This document shows positions 57,960-64,000 of a DNA stretch of 64,000 nucleotides, piece after piece. The stretch lies in contig OW121740.1 of assembly GCA_933228675.1 (NCBI GenBank), forward strand, positions 34,258,792-34,322,791, read 5' to 3'. Made by a program: the position numbers and the translations under genes. The stretch is from Stomorhina lunata. Taxonomy: Eukaryota; Arthropoda; Insecta; Diptera; Rhiniidae. The notes beneath the pieces were generated by a model, which saw only the letters and a program-made list of their open reading frames with translations, had not been told where the DNA came from and ran no database searches. Numbering within the stretch: the stretch's first letter is position 1; every line of letters starts with the position of its first letter.

Positions 57960-58690
57960 TACATGCTGCAGATCCTGAAGTTCATCATGGAATCTATTGC
58001 CTAGATGTCTGAGCCTCTGATCTTGGAGCATTAGACACTGACAAAGAATGTAGACATTGTCTGCAGAAGTCCGGAATGCTATCATGCCACCTGTTTAGTC
58101 TACAGTTAAGGCACGGTGTTGTCCCATCAAACTAACCAACCAAAGTTTCGGTTCAGCTAATGTACGGTTATTCTATTCTAGATGTTTTGTTATCCCATGT
58201 CCTTAAGGTTTCCTTACTGATCTAATCTGATTCTACCCAAATAGAAAAGCCAGATAAGAAGAGCTATATCCGGCTTCATCAGCAACTTCGTTGCCCTCGA
58301 TGTCGCAATGATCCGGAATAAGCCAATCTACATTTTTTGAAAAGTTTTGAGGTAAAACTGTGTCCCTGTAATGCCTTAAGGGCACGGCCTGGCTATCGAC
58401 ATAAATCGTCGCCTCACTTTTTTAAGTTATGGTACCGGGAATAAGCTTTATGGAATTCTATATGGTAAATATCTCTGCCTGGAAGACACTGCACTCGTCC
58501 CCAAGTCTATAAGCTTTCTTGATGTTCTGTTCCATTAGAAAAATAACTGATCTAGTACAATAATCCATTTCAGAGCCTTTTGTGAAGATCGAATTACCTT
58601 GAAAAAGCGATATATTACCCTCCCATATGGTTCTATCTGGGATTACGACCTCCAGTGCTTTGCTGTACAAAAGCTCCTAGACTAGATAGT
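57960..58690 (-). pseudogene. LINE 3' relic: RNase H domain and C-terminus
   Basis: Remnant of a non-LTR retrotransposon of the I/Jockey-like group that carries an RNase H. In shifting minus-strand frames one reads IFTKGSEMDY (the TDGS motif with Asp replaced), ECSVFQAEIFTI (the QAE block), and DWLIPDHCDIEGNEVAD (the GHxxIxGNExAD block with Gly lost). Further on LCQCLMLQDQRLRHLG and ELQDLQHV match the usual tail after RNase H in these elements. Several stops and frame changes are present and no reverse transcriptase remains. The open frame at 58458-58670 is the best-preserved piece. Confidence 0.8.
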
Positions 58691-58699
58691 CCGACGGAG

Positions 58700-61079
58700 G
58701 TAAGCCTGATTTTAAGCTTAACTCTAAATATAACAAAATATATAGTTTCAAAGCAGAGCGCTTACGAAGTTTTCGAAGTTACACATTTAAGAGCCTATCG
58801 CAACTAAAAATACTCTGATTTGCCTGAAACTTTCCTTATATTGTCTTTATCTCTAGACTTCAAAAAAATTGTGGGTAAGGCTTAAGTATTTCCAACTCTT
58901 TACGTAGTTACAGTACAGAGGTCACTTTGTATGGTGCTTACGAGGTTTTCGAAATGACCTTAAAAAGAATATTTTCTACCATAAAAGCAAAAAAAGTTTA
59001 TTTTGGAAACATGGCGCTTACTTATATAATTCGCTTGAATTTCATTTTTTTTTTCATATTTACGAAAACGTAAAAAATTGCCAAAAGCGTCAATAAAAGT
59101 TTATGTAATATTTTTTTACAAAATTTCAAAATCTGATTTGGTTTTAGTCAATATCTATTTTCACGTTTCCGCGAGTTCATGTTTATTGTGTATCTTCAAG
59201 ACTTTTAAGGCTATGTTTTCAATTTTTGTAACCATAACTTTTGTCGATGAGGGTGTAAGGGATTTTAGAGCTTTTTTCACTACACCTCAGAGAAACCAAT
59301 TAAGCAAAGCAAATAGGAACCTCTTTACTTTTATTGTAAAGCTTTTCCTTAATTAAGATTAAATTTTGAGCTTTTGTTCAACATAAAATAAATTTTAAGG
59401 TACCGATAAAGCTTTCAGGAGAGTTTAAAACCATAGTTGAGCTTTCTTTCTTTTAACGCAAAACTACAAGCTTGCAATATTTGTCTTAAGCTTTTTATTA
59501 AGAGGTCTTGAATAGTTTTTCCTTTAAGGAGCTTTTCTAAAAAAAAAATTGAGCTTGCTATTTATAATAATATGTTTATGAGATTTTCAGTAAAGCTACG
59601 AAGGCAGGCAAATAAGTTTACCAACTTTTTATATCCATTTAATAAAAAAACATTTCACAAAAAGTTCCTATTTTGATCATAATTTTTAAAAGTTAAATAA
59701 AAAATTGAGGAACGTTGAACTAAGTGTATACAGCCCCTTAAGCTGTTGTTGAACTAAGTGTATACAGCTTAAGGGGACTGTGTTTTTATATAAAAACCTG
59801 AGTTGACTTAAAAAATACAAAAACTCTTTTCTATCTTTTAAGTTGGAATATTTAAAATAAAGTATTTCGTTATATAGATAAAACTTTAAACTATTATAGA
59901 ATTCGAAGTTTTCTTGATTATCAGACCTCTATGCAATATCTATCTTTGTGCCTAATTATTTTCTTGCAGATAAAAATAGTTTATGACTTTTTCACAATAA
60001 GCTTTTGATGATTAATAAAAGAATTTCAAAACATGTTTATCGCACAAGTTGAAGCCCTTAATAATTAAGGTTCGTCGATAATAGATATTCACAAAAAAAA
60101 AGCTTCTTTATTTTTCAAAAAGCTATCACAATATTTAGCTACTTAACGTCTTCAAATACTACCGTGGTAATTTATCAGTATTTACCTTCATAACCAATGA
60201 AAGTAATAGAGGATAAGAAAAAAGTAATTAACATATTACAAGACAATAAACAAAAGCATAAAATAGAAACGAAAAACTAAAAACGCTACTATCGCATAAA
60301 TATTCAAATGTGCAGCTGATAATTTTTAAGTTTTTTTTGTTTCGTTATTTCAATATTCATACATTAAACATTGTCACAATCAATAGTTTCTGAAGCAGAA
60401 AATATGTAAAACCACACAAAAGACGAAAGTGTTTTGGAGGCTTTTTTCCAGTTGTTATTTTGTTATCTATCAAGTACTTTTCTTGTTTACTGGCTGCCAG
60501 TAAGACGGTACAACTGTTTGTTTTATAAGCGTATTATACAAGTGAGTACGAGGGTTATATGTACACACAAGTGTCTTTAAGACCCTACAGAAAAAAGTAC
60601 CACTAAAGTACTTATTACATATAATGATGGCGGAAATGAAGTATTATATAAACTCATATACATTTTCACTGAATAAATGAATTGTCTTTGAACACTATTC
60701 TTTTGTGGATAAGGAAACAAGACATTCACAATTATATAATTCTAATTAATTTTCAAGTACTTTCGTTAAGAAATGTAATTTTTAATAAAACTGCATAATT
60801 ATGGTTGCACTAGATAGTAAAAAGCAAGCAGTTGTGGCAGAGTAAATGTGTCCACAAAACAAAAGACTTAAGCCACAAACTTGATAAATGTTGTGTCGGT
60901 TTTGAACGCACTTTTTTAATGTGTGTTATGGGAATTTTGATAAGCTATTTTTTTGACATATTTAATATTATAGAATTATGAGATAGATGGGGAATATTCA
61001 TTATCGTTTTTTTTTTAATTTTAGATATCAGGGAAGGGTATTATAAATTATGTAACTGTCATAATTGAGTTAAAAAGTG
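58700..61079. other. AT-rich sequence, no gene recognised
   Basis: AAGCTTTT-type words persist to about 59560. A small compound repeat lies at 59714-59776. From about 60120 to 61080 the sequence is low in repeats and could be ordinary intergenic or regulatory DNA. The frame at 59078-59356 has no recognisable product. Confidence 0.4.
59714..59776. repeat. Compound direct and inverted repeat
   Basis: GTTGAACTAAGTGTATACAG occurs at 59714-59733 and again at 59748-59767. CCCCTTAAGCTG (59734-59745) is inverted as CAGCTTAAGGGG (59765-59776). Confidence 0.9.
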
Positions 61080-63665
61080 TCCATTGAATTTTCAATACAA
61101 AATTTTTCCTATAGAAAAGTTTTTTCTATAGAAAAATTTGCATTAAAACATGTTTTCTATACAAAACTTTTCATTTAAAAACTTTTTCATATAGAAAAAT
61201 TTTCATTAAAAATTTTTTTGTATAGAAAAATTTTCATTAAATTTTTTTTTTTGTAGAAAAATTTTCATTAAAAATTTTTTCTATAGAAAAATTTTCATAA
61301 AAAATTTTTCTATAGAAAAATTTTCATAAAAAAATTTTTTTTATAGAAAAATTTTCATTATAAAATATTTTCTACAGAAAAAATTTTATTAAAAATTTTT
61401 TTCTATACATTCATACATTCATGTAATTTACTTACATATGTGAACACTGTTACTATTCTAAAAATAGCATCAAACCAAAAAGTCTTGTTCTTCTCTACAT
61501 GCCAACGGCAAGTGAAAAGATCGAGCAAAACAAGTAATAGGATCAAACTCAATGAGTCAAATTGATGATTATCTCTGCAATTTGACAACTCGACTGTGGT
61601 CGAGGGCGCTAAGTGTTGATGACGTCCTGTCGCATTACAGAAATTTCAGAAAAAAATTTTAGAAAAATTTTCAATGTAAAAATTTTTCTATAGAAAAATT
61701 TTCAATATAAAAATTTTTTTATAGAAAAATTTTTCTATGGAAAAATTTTCATTATAAAAATTTTTCTATGGAAAAATTTTCAATATAAAAATTTTTCTAT
61801 AGAAAAGTTTTAAATATAAAAATTTTTCTATAGAAAAATTTTCAATATAAAAATTTTTCTATAGAAAAATTTTTATATTGAAATTTTCAATATAAAAATT
61901 TTCTATAGAAAATTTTTCTATAGAAAAATTTTCAATATAAAAATTTTTCTATAGAAAACTTTTCAATATAAAAATTTTTCTATAGAAAAATTTTCAATAT
62001 AAAAATTTTTCTATAGAAAAATTTTCAATATAAAAATTTTTCTATAGAAAAATTTTCAATATAAAAATTTTTCTATAGAAAAATTTTCAATATAAAAATT
62101 TTTCTATAGAAAAATTTTCAATATAAAAATTTTTCTATAGAAAAATTTTCAATATAAAAATTTTTCTATAGAAAAATTTTCAATATAAAAATTTTTCTAT
62201 AGAAAAATTTTCAATATAAAAATTTTTCTATAGAAAAATTTTCAATATAAAAATTTTTCTATAGAAAAATTTTCAATATAAAAATTTTTCTATAGAAAAA
62301 TTTTCAATATAAAAATTTTTCTATAGAAAAATTTTCAATATAAAAATTTTTCTATAGAAAAATTTTCAATATAAAAATTTTTCTATAGAAAAATTTTCAA
62401 TATAAAAATTTTTCTATAGAAAAATTTTGAAAATTGGAAAGTAAATTATGGGGAAAAACTGAAAAAAATATTTTTGAACGAAATTTTCAAATAAAAATTT
62501 TTCTATAGAAAAATCTTCAATATAAAAATTTTTCTATAGAAAAATTTTCAATATTAAAATTTTTCTATAGAAAAATTTTCAATATAAAAATTTTTCTATA
62601 GAAAAATTTTCAATATAAAAATTTTTCTATAGAAAAATTTTCAATATAAAAATTTTTCTATAGAAAAATTTTCAATATAAAAATTTTTCTATAGAAAAAT
62701 TTTCAATATAAAAATTTTTCTATAGAAAAATTTTCAATATAAAAATTTTTCTATAGAAAAATTTTCAATATAAAAATTTTTCTATAGAAAAATTTTCAAT
62801 ATAAAAATTTTTCTATAGAAAAATTTTCAATATAAAAATTTTTCTATAGAAAAATTTTCAATATAAAAATTTTTCTATAGAAAAATTTTCAATATAAAAA
62901 TTTTTCTATAGAAAAATTTTCAATATAAAAATTTTTCTATAGAAAAATTTTCAATATAAAAATTTTTCTATAGAAAAATTTTCAATATAAAAATTTTTCT
63001 ATAGAAAAATTTTCAATATAAAAATTTTTCTATAGAAAAATTTTCAATATAAAAATTTTTCTATAGAAAAATTTTCTATATAAAAATTTTTCTATAGAAA
63101 AATTTTCTATATAAAAAATTTTCTATAGAAAAATTTTCAATATAAAAATTTTTCTATAGAAAAATTTTTCTATAGAAAAATTTTCAATATAAAAATTTTT
63201 CATTAAAAAATTTTTCTATAGAAAAATTTTCATTAAAAAATTTTCTATAGAAAAATTTTTCTATAGAAAAATTTTCATTAAAAAATTTTTCTATAGAAAA
63301 ATTTTCATTAAAAAATTTTTCTATAGAAAAATTTTCATTAAAAAATTTTTCTATAGAAAAATTTTCATTAAAAAATTTTTCCATAGAAAAATTTTCATTA
63401 AAAAGTTTATCTACAGAAAAATTTTCGTTAAAAAGTTTATCTATTGAAAAATTTTCATTAAAAAATTTTTTCTATACAAAAATTTTCATTAAAGATTATT
63501 TTTACAAACAAATTTTTATTAAAAATTTTTTCTATAGAAAACTTTTCATTAAAAAATTTTTTCTATACAAAAATTTTCATTAAGAAATTTTTTCTATAGA
63601 AAAATTTTCATTAAAAAATTTTTTCTATAGAAAAATTTTCATAATAAAAATTTTTCTACACAAAA
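61080..63665. repeat. 31-bp satellite, CTATAG palindrome with TCAATAT linker
   Basis: The main unit ATTTTTCTATAGAAAAATTT plus TCAATATAAAA is 31 bp and is nearly identical from about 61660 to 63060. On both edges (61080-61400 and 63190-63660) the linker changes to TCATTAAAA and units are more variable, 30-33 bp. The core AATTTTTCTATAGAAAAATT is a perfect palindrome. Non-array islands lie at about 61405-61655 and 62430-62490. The minus-strand frame at 63184-63384 is a translation of the array. Confidence 0.95.
61405..61655. other. Non-repetitive island inside the satellite
   Basis: About 250 bases of ordinary-complexity sequence with no recognised gene. Its minus-strand frame (61403-61588) has no supporting features. 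Confidence 0.6.
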
Positions 63666-64000
63666 ATTTTAATTTAAAATACGTACAACATTTTTAATCA
63701 TTAAATTAAACTCTTAATTACCGCACCTTTTTTGAATTTTGTCAATTTTCTTTGTATGTTACCCAATTAAAACAAAGTAAAGAAACACCTTAACTGTAAA
63801 ACTAATTTTCCCATATAATTGCTAAATAAGATTGACATTTTTTAGCTTAAACTATTTGTAACTTTGGCTATTTCACGAGACATTAATAAAATTTATTATT
63901 TCTTTCTGCTAGACAAATAAATAAGGAAAAAAACTTTTTAAAATTTTCTTTACATTTTCCTTTTCCTTAAACCTGTTTGAATACTCGTATTATTTTCTAG
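63666..64000. other. AT-rich window end
   Basis: Nothing recognised. Confidence 0.4.

Noticed and set aside
63184..63384. Periodic KFFNENFSIE protein
   Set aside because: Translation of the 30-31-bp satellite; the repeat exists at DNA level on both strands and is not frame-preserving.

Overview
The window looks like nuclear DNA of a higher fly (calyptrate Diptera, perhaps a blowfly; the genus is a guess). The evidence is one conserved gene split by introns, very AT-rich spacer, a large load of DNA transposons, and DINE-like interspersed elements. I saw no rRNA or functional tRNA gene, no CRISPR array and no prokaryotic-style operon.

The one host gene I can support is pannier (pnr), a GATA-4/5/6-type zinc-finger transcription factor, on the minus strand at 12469-7540. 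Three coding exons are visible. The first carries the N-terminal region and N-finger (12469-11783), the second the C-finger and basic tail (8635-8404), and the third the low-complexity C-terminal half with a conserved end (8342-7540). The junctions splice in frame into about 514 residues from the GATA4-like MYHSS start, or about 573 if the whole first exon is coding. The 3.15-kb intron between the finger exons is mostly filled by a degenerate array of about 31-bp units. Any further 5' exon or promoter lies to the right and was not identified.

Left of pnr (1-7.5 kb) are a 132-bp tandem family, a 115-bp satellite, three copies of a ~200-bp repeat and small MITEs. From 12.5 to 64 kb the window is almost all repeats. 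Two related DINE/HINE-like families share ends beginning ATACCCTTCACCA and ending CTTACTTGTTTT, with a GTCY microsatellite inside. There is a nearly intact DD41D mariner (29.6-30.9 kb) and two relics of related elements, a dead DD37E Tc1-like element (54.6-55.8 kb), a hAT-like element with an 8-bp target duplication (37.3-38.5 kb), a 600-bp foldback MITE (34.0-34.6 kb), two tRNA-derived SINE-like pieces and a LINE RNase H relic (58 kb). Two 31-bp satellite arrays (42.7-44.5 and 61.1-63.7 kb) are built on the same CTATAG-centred palindrome.

The most unusual locus is 47.1-51.9 kb. An old inverted duplication has arms of about 0.7 kb holding decayed transposase N-termini. Later insertions (a deleted piggyBac, a 545-bp TA element and a pogo/Tigger-like relic) can be dated from the intact opposite arm. 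A 234-bp TA-flanked element sits exactly at the apex.

The genes do not form a pathway: pnr is the only host gene seen, and the rest is transposon-derived or unassigned spacer that may include pnr regulatory DNA.
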